Shown: positions 47,337-58,422 of the stretch, piece by piece
Position numbering within the stretch: the stretch's first letter is position 1
Layout of the letters: the number at the start of each line of letters is the position of its first letter
Assembly (NCBI GenBank): GCA_023657425.1
Contig: JAGTJW010000002.1
Span: 424,431-488,430 of the forward strand
Origin: Ideonella sp. WA131b
GTDB taxonomy: Bacteria; Pseudomonadota; Gammaproteobacteria; Burkholderiales; Burkholderiaceae_C
Reading direction: 5' to 3'
DNA: 64,000 nucleotides
The notes under the pieces: model-generated
Seen by the model: only the letters and a program-made list of their open reading frames with translations
Told to the model about the DNA's origin: nothing
The model's database searches: none
Program-made: the position numbers and the translations under genes

Positions 47337-48497
47337 TCAGCGCAAGTTGCAGCCGCGCGCCGGATCGGGCAGCACCTTGACGGCGATGCCCGTCATGGCG
47401 TTTTCGCGACCCTTGGCCTCGCGGATGTAGAAGTCCTGCACCGGGTTGCCGGCGGCGGCGAGCGTGTACTTGCCGCGCGGGCTGTCGACGCTGGCCTTGC
47501 GCATGGCCGTCAGCATGGCCTCGCGCTTGGCCAGGTCGCCCTTCACGGCGTTCAGGCCGGCGGCGAGGATCTGCGCCGCGTCGTAGCCCTGCACGGCATA
47601 GACGTCGGGCTGAAGCTTGTAGCGGATGGCGTAGGCGGAGCGGAACTTGTTGTCGCGGGGCGTGTTCAGGCCGTCGGCGTAGTGCAGCGCAGTCAGCAGG
47701 CCCTGCGCCGAGGTGCCTTGCGCCTCGAGCACGCCGTCGGTCAGGAAGCCCGACCCGATCAGCGGTGTCGTCTTGCGCAGGCCGGCGGCGTCGTAGTCCT
47801 TGACGAACTTGGCCGCGCCGGCGCCGGCGAAGAACGCAAACACGACATCGGGCTTCTGTGCGGCGATCTCGGTCAGCAGCGCCTGGAACTCGACGTTCGG
47901 GAAGGGCAGCGCCAAGTCCTTGATGACCTTGCCGCCGCCCTTCTCGAAGGCCTCGGTGAAGCCCTTGGCCGACTCCTGGCCGGCGGCGTAGTTCCAGTAG
48001 ATGGTGACGGCGCGCTTGTAGCCCTTCTGGGCCGCCATCACGCCCGTGGCAAAGCCCGGCTGCCAGTTGCTGAAGCTGCTGCGCACGATGTTCAGCGCGC
48101 ACAGCGGACCTGTGATGGCGTCGGCCCCGGCGTTGGGCACGATCAGCGGCGTGCCGCTCTCGCGCACCGCGCGCGCCATGGCCAGCGCCACGCCCGAGTG
48201 CACGGTGCCGACGATGACGTCGACGTTGTCGCGCTTGATCAGCTTGTTGACGTTGTCGGTGGCCTTGGACGGGTCACTCTCGTCGTCCACCCGCACGAAC
48301 TCGATCTCGCGGCCGGCGAGCTTGCCGCCCTGCTCGGCCACGTAGAGCCGGAAGCCGTTCTCGATGGCGGTGCCCAGCGCCGCGAAGGTGCCGGTGGCCG
48401 GCAGCATGAGGCCGACCTTGACTTTGGCCTGCGCCTGGGCGGCCAGCGGCGTGGCCAGGGCGATGGCGGCGGCCAGGGCGATGCGGGTGATGTTCAA
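47337..48497 (-). CDS. livK: Branched-chain-type ABC transporter substrate-binding protein (LivK-like)
   Basis: The 386-residue periplasmic protein has a signal peptide (residues 1-22, ending AAQAQ) and the family pattern VKVGLMLPATGTFAALGTAI, then VRVDDESDPSKATDN and VPNAGADAITG. The start is TTG at 48497: it has GGAG about 11 bases upstream and overlaps the stop of the upstream hydrolase (TTGA), and no ATG precedes the signal peptide. The location in the box cluster suggests an aromatic-acid ligand. Confidence 0.92.
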   Translation of the reverse strand: MNITRIALAAAIALATPLAAQAQAKVKVGLMLPATGTFAALGTAIENGFRLYVAEQGGKLAGREIEFVRVDDESDPSKATDNVNKLIKRDNVDVIVGTVHSGVALAMARAVRESGTPLIVPNAGADAITGPLCALNIVRSSFSNWQPGFATGVMAAQKGYKRAVTIYWNYAAGQESAKGFTEAFEKGGGKVIKDLALPFPNVEFQALLTEIAAQKPDVVFAFFAGAGAAKFVKDYDAAGLRKTTPLIGSGFLTDGVLEAQGTSAQGLLTALHYADGLNTPRDNKFRSAYAIRYKLQPDVYAVQGYDAAQILAAGLNAVKGDLAKREAMLTAMRKASVDSPRGKYTLAAAGNPVQDFYIREAKGRENAMTGIAVKVLPDPARGCNLR

Positions 48498-49284
48498 GGT
48501 GTCGTCTCCGGGTGGTGGTGTGGGAAAAACGCGCCGCAGGCGGCGATGAGGCGCTCGGGCTGGTCGCGGTGCGGCGAGTGACCGCACCCGGGCAGCTCGA
48601 GCAGCTGCGTCTGCGGCACCCGTTCCCGGATGCCGCGGATCTGCGCCAGCGTGCCGTACTCGTCGTCCAGGCCCTGCACCGCCAGCAGCGGACACGCGAT
48701 GGTGCCGATCTCGGCCGTGATGTTCCAGCCGCGAAAACGCGCATCCAGCCAGATGTCGTTCCAGCCGCGGAAGGCCGAGTCGGGGTCGTCGTGGTGGCGG
48801 GCCAGGCGCTGGCGCAGGTCGGTCGTCAGGTAGGCGGTGCGGGCCTGCTCGATGCTGGTGATCGACAGGTCCTCCACCAGGATGTGCGGCGCCAGCACGA
48901 CGCAGCGGCTCACGCGCTCAGGAAAGCGGGCAGCGTGCAGCAGCGCGATCGAGCCGCCGTCGCTGTGGCCGAACAACGCGAACGGCGCCGGCATCTCCAA
49001 GGCCGCCAGCAGCGCCGGCAGCACCTCGAAGGCCTGGCGGTGCATGAAGTCGGGCGCCCAGCGCTCGTCCACCGCCCGCGGCGTGCTGCGGCCATAGCCT
49101 GGGCGCGAGTAGACGAGCCCGCGGCAGCCCAGCGCCGCGCACAGGCGCGCCGGGAAGTCGCGCCACATCGATACCGAGCCCAGGCCCTCGTGCAGGAAGA
49201 CCATCGTCTCGGCGCCCTCGCCCACCCAGGCGTGCTCGATGCTCACCGGGCGGCCGGCCCATTGAACATCGACGAACGCGGGGC

Positions 49285-49288
<4 letters not shown>
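48494..49288 (-). CDS. Alpha/beta hydrolase of the box cluster
   Basis: The 264-residue hydrolase has the oxyanion region FLHEGLGSVSMWRDFP, nucleophile elbow FGHSDGGS, a late acidic residue in GLDDEYG and the catalytic His in GCGHSPHRDQ. It starts with TTG at 49288, overlapping the bclA stop (TTGA). Hydrolases in this position may act as thioesterases that recycle CoA or hydrolyse a lactone formed from a ring-cleavage product; neither can be told from sequence. Confidence 0.88.
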
Positions 49289-50892
<1,604 letters not shown>

Positions 50893-50927
50893 GGGCGGGT
50901 CTCCGGGTTCTGGGTGCTTGAGCAAGG

Positions 50928-50952
50928 GCTTCGACAGGCTCAGCCCGAACGG
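50928..50952. repeat. Dispersed 25-bp repeat between bclA and boxD
   Basis: GCTTCGACAGGCTCAGCCCG followed by AACGG is the same unit as found at 55411-55572 (four copies) and, in-frame, at 57423-57447. It lies in the 74-bp gap before the bclA start. Confidence 0.85.
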
Positions 50953-50966
50953 TGGCTGGCCACGCC

Positions 50967-52523
50967 TCAGCCCAGCGCGCCCAGCACGGCGCTGCCGGCC
51001 TGCAGCGCAGCGCGACGGTGGTAGAAGTTCAGCGCGCGCAGGCCACCGAGCTCTTCGCCGCCGCCCGCGCGGCCGGGGCCGCCGTGCAGCGACTGCGGCA
51101 TCACATTGCCGTGGCCGGTGTGCGTGGCCGCCACCTCGGGGCTGACGACGTGCACCCGGCCGTGGCTGGCGGCGAGCTCCAGCGCGGTGGCGGCCAGCGT
51201 GCCGGCGTCGCTGCCATACAGGCTGGCCACCAGCGAGCCCTGGCCGCGGCGGGCCAGCGCCAGCGCGTGCGGCAGGTCGCGAAAGGCCACCAGTGTGGCC
51301 ACGGGGCCGAAGACCTCGTGCTCGTGCACGAGGCCCGCTGCGTCGGCGTCGCGCACGCCCAGCAGCGTGGGTGCCACGCAGCACGAGCGCTCCGGGTCGG
51401 CGTCCACCAGCACGGCGCGGGCGCCGTCGTGCAGAAGCTCGGCCTGCGTCTTGAGCCGGGCCAGGCCGTCCAGCACCGCGGCCTTCTGCGCGCGGCTGAC
51501 GAGTGCGCCCATGCGCACCGACTCGTTGCGCGGGTTGCCGACCGTCGTGCGCGCCAGGCGCGCCGACACGGCCTCGGCCACGGCGCCGTAGAGCGCCGCA
51601 GGCACCAGCACGCGGCGGATGGCGGTGCACTTCTGCCCCGACTTCACCGTCATCTCGCGGGCCACCTCCTTGACGAGCAGCTCGAAGGCCTCGGAGCCCG
51701 GCGCCTCGCCGGGCAGCAGCAGCGCGCTGTTCAGGCTGTCGGCCTCGATGTTGGTGCGCACCGAGCGCTCGGCCACCGCGGCGTGGCGGCGGATGACCGC
51801 GGCCGTGTCGGCGCTGCCGGTGAACGAGAGCACGTCGAAGGGCTCCAGCGCGTCCAGCAGTCCGGCCGAGCTGCCGCAGACGATGCTCAGCGCGCCCGGC
51901 GGCAGGATGCCGGCGTCGACGACGTCACCCACCATGCGCTGGGTGAGCCAGGCCGTGGCGGTGGCCGGCTTCACCACCACCGGCACGCCGCTGAGCAGCG
52001 CCGGCGCGGCCTTCTCCCACAGGCCCCAGGCCGGGAAGTTGAAGGCGTTGATGAAGAGCGCCAGGCCCGGTGTCGAGACCTGCACGTGCTGGCTCAGGAA
52101 CAAGGGCTCCTTGCTGAGCTTCGCAGCCTCGCCCTCGAGCAGGAAGCGGCGTTCGCCCAGCGCGGCCCCCCACTTCGCGACTTGCGCCAGCGTGTACATC
52201 GCACCGTCGACGTCCACTGCGGTGTCGTTCTTCACCGTGCCGCTGTTGGCCAGCGAGAGCGCGTAGTAGGCGTCGCGGTTTGCCTGCAGCACGGCGCCGA
52301 TGCGGGCCAGCAGCGCGGCGCGCTGGCCGTAGCTGAGCGACCGCAGGGCTGCGCCGCCCTGGGCGCGGGCAAAAGCGAAAGCGGCGGGCAGGTCCAGGCC
52401 GGTGGCGTCCACGCGCACCAGCTCGTCGCCGGTGACGGGATCGAGCAGCGGCATACCGGCGCCAGTGCCGGCCTGCCAGCGGCCGGCTACGAAGTTGGGC
52501 AGCAACTCGCTGGCGTCACTCAT
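50967..52523 (-). CDS. boxD: 3,4-dehydroadipyl-CoA semialdehyde dehydrogenase
   Basis: The 518-residue aldehyde dehydrogenase has [28 protein letters not shown] nucleotide site, and the catalytic cysteine in [15 protein letters not shown]. Length and flanking box genes identify BoxD, which oxidises the semialdehyde released by BoxC with NADP+. It is divergent from boxR, and its promoter carries a BoxR-type operator next to a TTGACA -35 element. Confidence 0.95.
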   Translation of the reverse strand: MSDASELLPNFVAGRWQAGTGAGMPLLDPVTGDELVRVDATGLDLPAAFAFARAQGGAALRSLSYGQRAALLARIGAVLQANRDAYYALSLANSGTVKNDTAVDVDGAMYTLAQVAKWGAALGERRFLLEGEAAKLSKEPLFLSQHVQVSTPGLALFINAFNFPAWGLWEKAAPALLSGVPVVVKPATATAWLTQRMVGDVVDAGILPPGALSIVCGSSAGLLDALEPFDVLSFTGSADTAAVIRRHAAVAERSVRTNIEADSLNSALLLPGEAPGSEAFELLVKEVAREMTVKSGQKCTAIRRVLVPAALYGAVAEAVSARLARTTVGNPRNESVRMGALVSRAQKAAVLDGLARLKTQAELLHDGARAVLVDADPERSCCVAPTLLGVRDADAAGLVHEHEVFGPVATLVAFRDLPHALALARRGQGSLVASLYGSDAGTLAATALELAASHGRVHVVSPEVAATHTGHGNVMPQSLHGGPGRAGGGEELGGLRALNFYHRRAALQAGSAVLGALG

Positions 52524-52604
52524 CGGTCAGTCCTTCGTGAAGTCGGTGCGGCGATCCACCGGCAAACGCGTGGCGGGTTCATGACGACGACCCAGCACAT
52601 CGGC

Positions 52605-52633
52605 TTGCGGTCGCCGGATTGATGCACTATTGT
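52605..52633 (+). promoter_or_regulatory. Putative boxR promoter
   Basis: TTGCGG and TATTGT are separated by 17 bp. The -10 element lies inside operator 1 (52623-52635), which would give autorepression of boxR. The -35 match is only moderate. Confidence 0.45.
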
Positions 52634-52635
52634 GC
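52623..52635. promoter_or_regulatory. Putative BoxR operator 1 (boxR -10 / boxD start region)
   Basis: TGCACTATTGTGC shares the pattern TGCA-N5-GTGC with two other sites. It covers the putative boxR -10 and lies at the predicted transcription start of the divergent boxD. Confidence 0.65.
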
Positions 52636-52643
52636 GTGCCGGC

Positions 52644-52672
52644 ACCTTACGGCGACCGATCCATCATGTCAA
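52644..52672 (-). promoter_or_regulatory. Putative boxD promoter
   Basis: On the minus strand TTGACA (52672-52667) and TAAGGT (52649-52644) are 17 bp apart. Operator 2 is immediately upstream of the -35, exactly as at the boxC promoter. The -10 is weak, which suits an induced promoter. Confidence 0.55.
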
Positions 52673-53607
52673 GCACTATATTGCATCCCTCCGGGATAGA
52701 CCCGACGCCGCCGGGCGACGAGGCTGACGTCAAGAACCCGTTTCTCGTGGCCCTGGGCGAGCGTGTGCGCGCGTTGCGCGCCCGCCGCGGCATGACACGC
52801 AAGGCCGCGGCCCTGGCCGCCGACGTGAGCGAACGCCACCTCGCCAACCTGGAGTACGGCATCGGCAACGCCAGCATCCTGGTGCTGCTGCAGGTGGCGC
52901 AGGCGCTGCAGTGCAGCCTGGCCGAGCTGATCGGCGACGTCACCACCTCCAGCCCCGAGTGGCTGCTGCTGCGCGAGCTGCTGGAGCGCCGCGACGAGGC
53001 CACGCTCAGGCGCGTGCGCGAGGCCGTCGGCCAGATGCTGGGCACCGGCGGCGGCAACGCCGGCCGTACGGCACGCAGCCCGCGCGTGGCGCTGGTGGGC
53101 CTGCGCGGCGCCGGCAAGAGCACGCTGGGCGCGATGCTGGCCGAGGACCTGGGCTTCCCCTTCGTGGAGCTGAGCCGCGAGATCGAGAAGTTCGCCGGCT
53201 GCAGCATCAGCGAGATCCAGGGCTTGTACGGCCAGAACGCCTACCGTCGCTACGAGCGGCGCGCGCTCGAGGAGGCGATCCAGATCTACCCCGAGGCCGT
53301 GATCGCCACGCCCGGCGGCATCATCAGCGACGCTGCCACCTTCAACCTGCTGCTGGCCCACTGCACCACCGTGTGGTTGCAGGCCGCGCCCGAGGACCAC
53401 ATGGCACGCGTCACCGCCCAGGGCGACCTGCGCCCGATGGCCGCCAGCCGCGAGGCGATGGACGACCTCAAGGGCATCCTCGCCGGCCGCGCCGCCTTCT
53501 ACTCGAAAGCCGAGCTGCACGTGGACACCAGCGCGCAGGAGCTCGCCGCCACCTTCGCGCTGCTGCGGGCGAGCGTGCGGGCGGCGCTGGTGCTGACGCC
53601 GACTTGA
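52666..53607 (+). CDS. boxR: BoxR-type transcriptional regulator (HTH + shikimate-kinase-like)
   Basis: The 313-residue protein fuses an XRE-type helix-turn-helix domain (about residues 26-92; GMTRKAAALAADVSERHLAN) to a shikimate-kinase-like domain with an intact Walker A GLRGAGKST (145-153). This is the BzdR/BoxR architecture, in which the kinase-like domain binds benzoyl-CoA and relieves repression. The ATG at 52666 was chosen; the region overlaps operator 2 and the boxD -35. The gene separates boxD from boxCBA, as in other box clusters. Confidence 0.95.
   Translation: MSSTILHPSGIDPTPPGDEADVKNPFLVALGERVRALRARRGMTRKAAALAADVSERHLANLEYGIGNASILVLLQVAQALQCSLAELIGDVTTSSPEWLLLRELLERRDEATLRRVREAVGQMLGTGGGNAGRTARSPRVALVGLRGAGKSTLGAMLAEDLGFPFVELSREIEKFAGCSISEIQGLYGQNAYRRYERRALEEAIQIYPEAVIATPGGIISDAATFNLLLAHCTTVWLQAAPEDHMARVTAQGDLRPMAASREAMDDLKGILAGRAAFYSKAELHVDTSAQELAATFALLRASVRAALVLTPT
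52673..52685 (-). promoter_or_regulatory. Putative BoxR operator 2 (boxD -35)
   Basis: Read on the minus strand it is TGCAATATAGTGC and is directly followed by TTGACA, the boxD -35. It overlaps the first codons of boxR. Confidence 0.65.
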
Positions 53608-53617
53608 CCCCAACAAC

Positions 53618-53630
53618 TGCATTAAAGTGC
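53618..53630 (+). promoter_or_regulatory. Putative BoxR operator 3 (boxC -35)
   Basis: TGCATTAAAGTGC is directly followed by TTGACT, the boxC -35. The arrangement repeats that of operator 2 at boxD. Confidence 0.7.
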
Positions 53631-53659
53631 TTGACTGTCGAAACAACAGGCATTATTAT
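53631..53659 (+). promoter_or_regulatory. Sigma-70 promoter of the boxCBA operon
   Basis: TTGACT-N17-TATTAT is close to the sigma-70 consensus (five of six at both hexamers), in an AT-rich patch that stands out from its surroundings. It lies 54 bp upstream of the boxC start. Confidence 0.75.
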
Positions 53660-53712
53660 TCATCTCACGCCGTTCCCAAGACCTGAAATCCGTTGCATCC
53701 CAGGAGCCTGCC

Positions 53713-55371
53713 GTGAGCACCACCGACCGCGTTGACTACCAGACCGACCCCAGCCGCTATCGCCACTGGAAGCTGAAGTTCGAAGGCCCGGTGGCCACGC
53801 TGCTGGCCGACTTCGCCGAGGACGGCGGCCTGCGCCCGGGCTACAAGCTCAAGCTCAACAGCTACGACCTGGGCGTGGACATCGAACTGAACGACGCCCT
53901 CAACCGCATCCGCTTCGAGCACCCCGAGGTGCGCACGGTGGTGCTCACCAGCGCCCGCGACAAGGTGTTCTGCTCGGGCGCCAACATCTTCATGCTGGGC
54001 GTGAGCAGCCACGCCTGGAAGGTGAACTTCTGCAAGTTCACCAACGAAACGCGCAACGGCGTCGAGGACAGCAGCGCGCACAGCGGCCTGAAGTTCCTCG
54101 CCGCCGTCAACGGCGCCTGCGCCGGTGGCGGCTATGAACTGGCGCTGGCTTGCGACGAGATCATCCTCGTCGACGACCGCAGCAGCGCCGTCAGCCTGCC
54201 CGAGGTGCCGCTGCTGGGCGTGCTGCCGGGCACCGGCGGCCTCACGCGCGTGACCGACAAGCGCAAGGTGCGCCACGACCTGGCCGACATCTTCTGCACC
54301 ACCAACGAAGGCGTGCGCGGCCAGAAGGCCAAGGACTGGCGCCTGGTGGACGAGATCGCCAAGCCCGCGGCCTTTGCCGCCAAGGTGCAGGAGCGCGCGC
54401 TGGAACTCGCGGCACGGAGCGACCGCCCCGCGGGCGCCCAGGGCGTGGCGCTCGTGCCGCTGCAGCGCACGATCGAGGCGGACGCGCTGCGCTACCCGAA
54501 CGTGACCGTCGCCATAGACCGCGCCAGGCGCGTGGCCACCTTCACCGTGCAGGCTCCGCAGGGCGCGCAGCCGGCCACCGTGGCGGAGATCGAATCCGCC
54601 GGCGCCGCCTGGTACCCGCTGGCGATGGCGCGCGAGCTCGAAGACGCCATCCTCGAGATGCGCACCAACGAACCCGAGATCGGCACCTGGCTCGTCAAGA
54701 CCGCGGGCGATGCCGACGCGGTGCGCGCGATGGACACCGTGCTGGCCGCGAACCAGTCGCACTGGTTCGTGCGCGAGACCCTCGGCCTGCTGCGCCGCAC
54801 CTTCAGCCGCCTGGATGTGTCGAGCCGCAGCCTCTTTGCGTTGATCGAGCCCGGCTCCTGCTTCACCGGCAGCCTGCTCGAGCTGGCGCTGGCCTGCGAC
54901 CGCAGCTACATGCTCATCCTGCCCGACGAGCCCGGGCGCACGCCCAAGATCGGCGTGGGCGAACTGAACTTCGGCACGTACCCGATGGCCACCGGCCAGA
55001 GCCGCCTGGGCCGCCGCTTCTACGACGAGGTCGCCCCGCTGGCCACCGTGCGCGCCACCATAGGCCAGACGCTCGACGCCGACGCGGCCTTCGCGCTGGG
55101 CCTGGTGACGAGCAACCCCGACGACATCGACTGGGACGACGAGGTGCGCATCGCCATCGAGGAGCGCGTGGCCATGAGCCCCGACGCCCTGACCGGCATG
55201 GAAGCCAACCTGCGCTTCAACGGCGTGGAGACCATGGCCACGCGCGTGTTCGGCCGCCTCACCGCCTGGCAGAACTGGATCTTCCAGCGCCCCAACGCCG
55301 TGGGCGAGAAGGGCGCACTCAAGGTCTACGGCAAGGGCGACAAGGCCGCCTTCGACTGGCATCGCGTCTGA
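53713..55371 (+). CDS. boxC: Benzoyl-CoA-dihydrodiol lyase
   Basis: The 552-residue protein has two crotonase-like halves. The N-terminal half shows VFCSGANIFMLG and NGACAGGGYELALACDEI. The C-terminal half shows GSCFTGSLLELALACDRSYM. BoxC opens the 2,3-epoxide ring product to 3,4-dehydroadipyl-CoA semialdehyde and formate. It starts with GTG at 53713 behind CAGGAG and is the first gene of the plus-strand operon. Confidence 0.97.
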   Translation: MSTTDRVDYQTDPSRYRHWKLKFEGPVATLLADFAEDGGLRPGYKLKLNSYDLGVDIELNDALNRIRFEHPEVRTVVLTSARDKVFCSGANIFMLGVSSHAWKVNFCKFTNETRNGVEDSSAHSGLKFLAAVNGACAGGGYELALACDEIILVDDRSSAVSLPEVPLLGVLPGTGGLTRVTDKRKVRHDLADIFCTTNEGVRGQKAKDWRLVDEIAKPAAFAAKVQERALELAARSDRPAGAQGVALVPLQRTIEADALRYPNVTVAIDRARRVATFTVQAPQGAQPATVAEIESAGAAWYPLAMARELEDAILEMRTNEPEIGTWLVKTAGDADAVRAMDTVLAANQSHWFVRETLGLLRRTFSRLDVSSRSLFALIEPGSCFTGSLLELALACDRSYMLILPDEPGRTPKIGVGELNFGTYPMATGQSRLGRRFYDEVAPLATVRATIGQTLDADAAFALGLVTSNPDDIDWDDEVRIAIEERVAMSPDALTGMEANLRFNGVETMATRVFGRLTAWQNWIFQRPNAVGEKGALKVYGKGDKAAFDWHRV

Positions 55372-55410
55372 GCTTGAACCCACCACCGTTCGCGCCTTCC
55401 CCCCACCACC

Positions 55411-55572
55411 GTTCGCGCTGAGCCTGTCGAAGCGCCCGCACAGCACCAACCCACCACCGTTCGCGCTGAGCCTGTCGAAGCGCCCGCACACCACACATCC
55501 ACCCGTTCGCGCTGAGCTTGTCGAAGCGCTCGCACGCCGGCCACAAGGCTTCGACAGGCTCAGCCCGAACGG
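55411..55572. repeat. Array of four 25-bp dispersed repeats upstream of boxB
   Basis: Three direct copies of GTTCGCGCTGAGCCTGTCGA followed by AGCG start at 55411, 55459 and 55505 (the third has TT for CT). One inverted copy spans 55548-55572. The copies are spaced 46-48 bp apart and fill most of the 233-bp boxC-boxB gap. The last inverted pair can fold into a hairpin, which may affect mRNA stability between the genes. Confidence 0.9.
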
Positions 55573-55604
55573 GACCCCCACTCAACCGCACCCAGGAGAC
55601 GTCC

Positions 55605-57044
55605 ATGAGCACCATCAACTACAGCGAAAAAATCCCCAACAACGTCAACCTCGACGAAGACCGCACGCTGAAGCGGGCGCTCGAGCAATGGCAGCCCAAC
55701 TTCCTGAGCTGGTGGGACGACATGGGCCCCGAGGGCAGCACCGGCAACGATGTCTACCTGCGCACCGCCGTCAGCGTCGACCCGTCAGGCTGGGCCCAGT
55801 TCGGCTTTGTCAAGATGCGCGACTACCGCTGGGGCATCTTCCTGAACCCCGGTGACGCCGATCGCAAGATCCACTTCGGCGACCACCTCGGCGAGAAGGC
55901 CTGGCAAGACGTGCCCGGCGAGTACCGTGCCAACCTGCGCCGCATCATCGTGACGCAGGGCGACACCGAGCCCGCCAGCGTGGAGCAGCAGCGCCACCTG
56001 GGCCTGACGGCGCCCAGCATGTACGACCTGCGCAACCTCTACCAGATCAACGTCGAGGAAGGCCGCCACCTGTGGGCGATGGTCTACCTGCTGCACAAGC
56101 ACTTCGGCCGCGACGGCCGCGAGGAAGGCGAAGCGCTTCTCGAGCGCCGCAGCGGCCAGCAGGACAACCCGCGCATCCTGCAGGCCTTCAACGAGCCCAC
56201 GCCCGACTGGCTGAGCTTCTTCATGTTCACCTACTTCACCGACCGCGACGGCAAGTTCCAGCTCTGCGCGCTGGCCGAGAGCAGCTTTGATCCGCTGGCG
56301 CGCACGACGAAGTTCATGCTCACCGAAGAGGCTCACCACATGTTCGTGGGCGAGAGCGGGGTCAGCCGCGTCATCAACCGCACCTGCCAGGTGATGAACG
56401 AGCTGAAGACCGACGACGTGAAGAAGCTGCGCGAGGCCGGCGTCATCGACCTGCCGACGCTGCAGCGCTACCTGAACTTCCACTTCTCGGTGACGATCGA
56501 TCTCTTCGGCGCCGACGAGTCGAGCAACGCCGCCACCTTCTACAGCACGGGCCTGAAGGGCCGCTACGAAGAGGGCAAGCGCGTCGACGACCACCAGCTG
56601 CGCGGGCAGACCTACCGCGTGCTGCAGGCTGTCGGTGGTAAGGACAACGGCCAGCTCGTGGAGAAGGAAGTGCCGATGCTCAACGCGCTGAACGAGGTGC
56701 TGCGCGACGACTACATCAAGGACAGCGTTGCGGGCGTCGAGCGCTGGAACAAGGTCATCGAAAAGGCCGGCATCCCCTTCCGCCTGAAGACGCCGCACAA
56801 GGCCTTCCACCGCAACATCGGCGCGCTCGCCGGCGTGAAGGTGTCGCCCGAGGGCCAGGTGGTGAGCGAGGCCGAGTGGGCTGCGCGCCACAACGAGTGG
56901 CTGCCCAGCACGGCCGACCGCGCCTTCGTGCAAAGCCTGATGGGCCGCGTCACCGACGCCGGCAAGTTCGCGAACTGGATTGCGCCGCCGGTGATGGGCA
57001 TCAACCGCCAGCCGGTCGATTTCGACTACGTCCGATTCGCATGA
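55605..57044 (+). CDS. boxB: Benzoyl-CoA 2,3-epoxidase, oxygenase subunit
   Basis: The 479-residue class I diiron protein shows iron-ligand segments [20 protein letters not shown] and [17 protein letters not shown]. It begins [20 protein letters not shown] after a CCCAGGAG ribosome binding site. With BoxA as reductase it epoxidises benzoyl-CoA. Length and sequence are typical for BoxB. Confidence 0.98.
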   Translation: MSTINYSEKIPNNVNLDEDRTLKRALEQWQPNFLSWWDDMGPEGSTGNDVYLRTAVSVDPSGWAQFGFVKMRDYRWGIFLNPGDADRKIHFGDHLGEKAWQDVPGEYRANLRRIIVTQGDTEPASVEQQRHLGLTAPSMYDLRNLYQINVEEGRHLWAMVYLLHKHFGRDGREEGEALLERRSGQQDNPRILQAFNEPTPDWLSFFMFTYFTDRDGKFQLCALAESSFDPLARTTKFMLTEEAHHMFVGESGVSRVINRTCQVMNELKTDDVKKLREAGVIDLPTLQRYLNFHFSVTIDLFGADESSNAATFYSTGLKGRYEEGKRVDDHQLRGQTYRVLQAVGGKDNGQLVEKEVPMLNALNEVLRDDYIKDSVAGVERWNKVIEKAGIPFRLKTPHKAFHRNIGALAGVKVSPEGQVVSEAEWAARHNEWLPSTADRAFVQSLMGRVTDAGKFANWIAPPVMGINRQPVDFDYVRFA

Positions 57045-57067
57045 TGCCCACGCAGCCAGGTGGCCAA

Positions 57068-57148
57068 GCGGCCGCCGCGGAACCGGCTCTGCCGGGCCGC
57101 TGGGGGCGCCCCCTCGAGGGGGAGCGGCGCAGCCGCTCCGGGGGTGGG
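57068..57148. repeat. 81-bp GC-rich dispersed repeat, copy 2
   Basis: It is the partner of the copy at 46338-46418, with the core GCCCCCTCGAGGGGGAGC. It ends with GGGGGTGG just before GCT and the boxA ATG, so the end of the repeat serves as the likely ribosome binding site of boxA. Confidence 0.85.
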
Positions 57149-57150
57149 CT

Positions 57151-58422
57151 ATGACCGTCATCAAGCAGCATCTCATCGACCCCGAGATCTGCATCCGCTG
57201 CAACACCTGCGAAACGATGTGCCCGGTGGGCGCGATCTCGCACGACTCGCGCAACTACGTCGTCGACGCAGACAAGTGCAACTGGTGCAACGCCTGCATC
57301 TCGCCCTGCCCCACGGGCAGCATCGACAACTACCGCACGGTGATCCGCGCCGAGGCCTACTCGCTCGACGAGCAGCTGGGCTGGGACGTGCTGCCCGAAG
57401 AGAAGCCGCTGCCCACCACTCCCGCTCAGGCTGAGCCTGTCGAAGCCGCGTCGCCTGCCGAGGCGGCGGCTCCTGCAGCACCGGCCGTGGCAGAACCGGC
57501 TTTCGCGGCCACCTCTTACGGCGCCACGCTGCCGCCCTGGAGCGCCGCCCACGCCTACACCAACCTCTATGGCCCGAAGGCGGCCCAGAAGACCATCACC
57601 GCCACCGTGGTGGGCAACCACCGCGTCACCGAGGTCGGCGCGCACGGCCACCCCGACTACGACACGCACCACGTCGTGCTCGACTTCGGCGCCCTGCCCT
57701 TTCCCGTGCTTGAGGGCCAGAGCATCGGCATCGTGCCGCCGGGCGTGGATGCCAAGGGCCGGGCGCACCACGCGCGCCAGTACAGCATCGCCAGCCCGCG
57801 CAACGGCGAGCGCCCCGGCTACAACAACGTCAGCCTCACCGTGAAGCGCGTGCTCGAAGACCACGACGGCCGCCCCGTGCGCGGCGTGGCGAGCAACTTC
57901 GTGTGCGACCTGAAGGTGGGCGATCCGGTGCAGGTGATGGGCCCGTTCGGCAGCAGTTTCCTGATGCCCAACCACCCCAGGAGCCACATCGTGATGATCT
58001 GCACCGGCACCGGCAGCGCGCCGATGCGCGCGATGACCGAGTGGCGCCGCCGGCTCCGCCAATCGGGCAAGTTCGAGGGCGGCAAGCTGATGCTGTTCTT
58101 TGGCGCGCGCACGAAGGAAGAGCTGCCCTACTTCGGCCCGCTGCAGAGCCTGCCCAAGGACTTCATCGACATCAACCTGGCCTTCAGCCGCACGCCGGGC
58201 CAGCCCAAGGTGTACGTGCAGGACCTGATGCGCCAGCGCGCCGCCGACCTGGCGCCGCTGCTGGCCGACCCCGACGCGTACTTCTACGTCTGCGGCCTGA
58301 AGTCGATGGAAGAAGGCGTGGTGCTGGCCTTGTCGGAAATCGCCCGCAAGGCCGGGCTCGAATGGGACGCGGTCGGCGCCAGCCTCAAGGCCCAGGGCCG
58401 CCTGCACCTGGAAACGTACTGA
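57151..58422 (+). CDS. boxA: Benzoyl-CoA 2,3-epoxidase, reductase subunit
   Basis: The 423-residue protein has an N-terminal two-cluster 4Fe-4S domain (C14, C17, C20, C24 and C43, C46, C49, C53), then an Ala/Pro-rich linker (about 90-120), then a ferredoxin-NADP+ reductase-like FAD/NADPH module with [18 protein letters not shown] and [14 protein letters not shown]. It passes electrons from NADPH to BoxB. Part of the linker (residues 91-99, PAQAEPVEA region) is encoded by a copy of the 25-bp dispersed repeat. Its stop overlaps the next start (TGATG). Confidence 0.97.
   Translation: MTVIKQHLIDPEICIRCNTCETMCPVGAISHDSRNYVVDADKCNWCNACISPCPTGSIDNYRTVIRAEAYSLDEQLGWDVLPEEKPLPTTPAQAEPVEAASPAEAAAPAAPAVAEPAFAATSYGATLPPWSAAHAYTNLYGPKAAQKTITATVVGNHRVTEVGAHGHPDYDTHHVVLDFGALPFPVLEGQSIGIVPPGVDAKGRAHHARQYSIASPRNGERPGYNNVSLTVKRVLEDHDGRPVRGVASNFVCDLKVGDPVQVMGPFGSSFLMPNHPRSHIVMICTGTGSAPMRAMTEWRRRLRQSGKFEGGKLMLFFGARTKEELPYFGPLQSLPKDFIDINLAFSRTPGQPKVYVQDLMRQRAADLAPLLADPDAYFYVCGLKSMEEGVVLALSEIARKAGLEWDAVGASLKAQGRLHLETY
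57423..57447. repeat. 25-bp dispersed repeat inside boxA
   Basis: CGCTCAGGCTGAGCCTGTCG followed by AAGCC matches the intergenic units at 50928 and 55411-55572. It stays in frame and encodes part of the linker between the ferredoxin and reductase domains. Confidence 0.85.

Noticed and set aside
52669..53646. A 325-codon minus-strand frame opposite boxR, and similar long antisense frames elsewhere (for example 11735-13672 and 33565-35913)
   Set aside because: They mirror the codon structure of the real gene on the other strand and show no family motif.
55411..55572. Regularly spaced 25-bp repeats considered as a CRISPR array
   Set aside because: There are only four units, one inverted, with similar spacers (CACCAACCCACCACC-type) and no cas genes; they match dispersed repeats elsewhere in the window.
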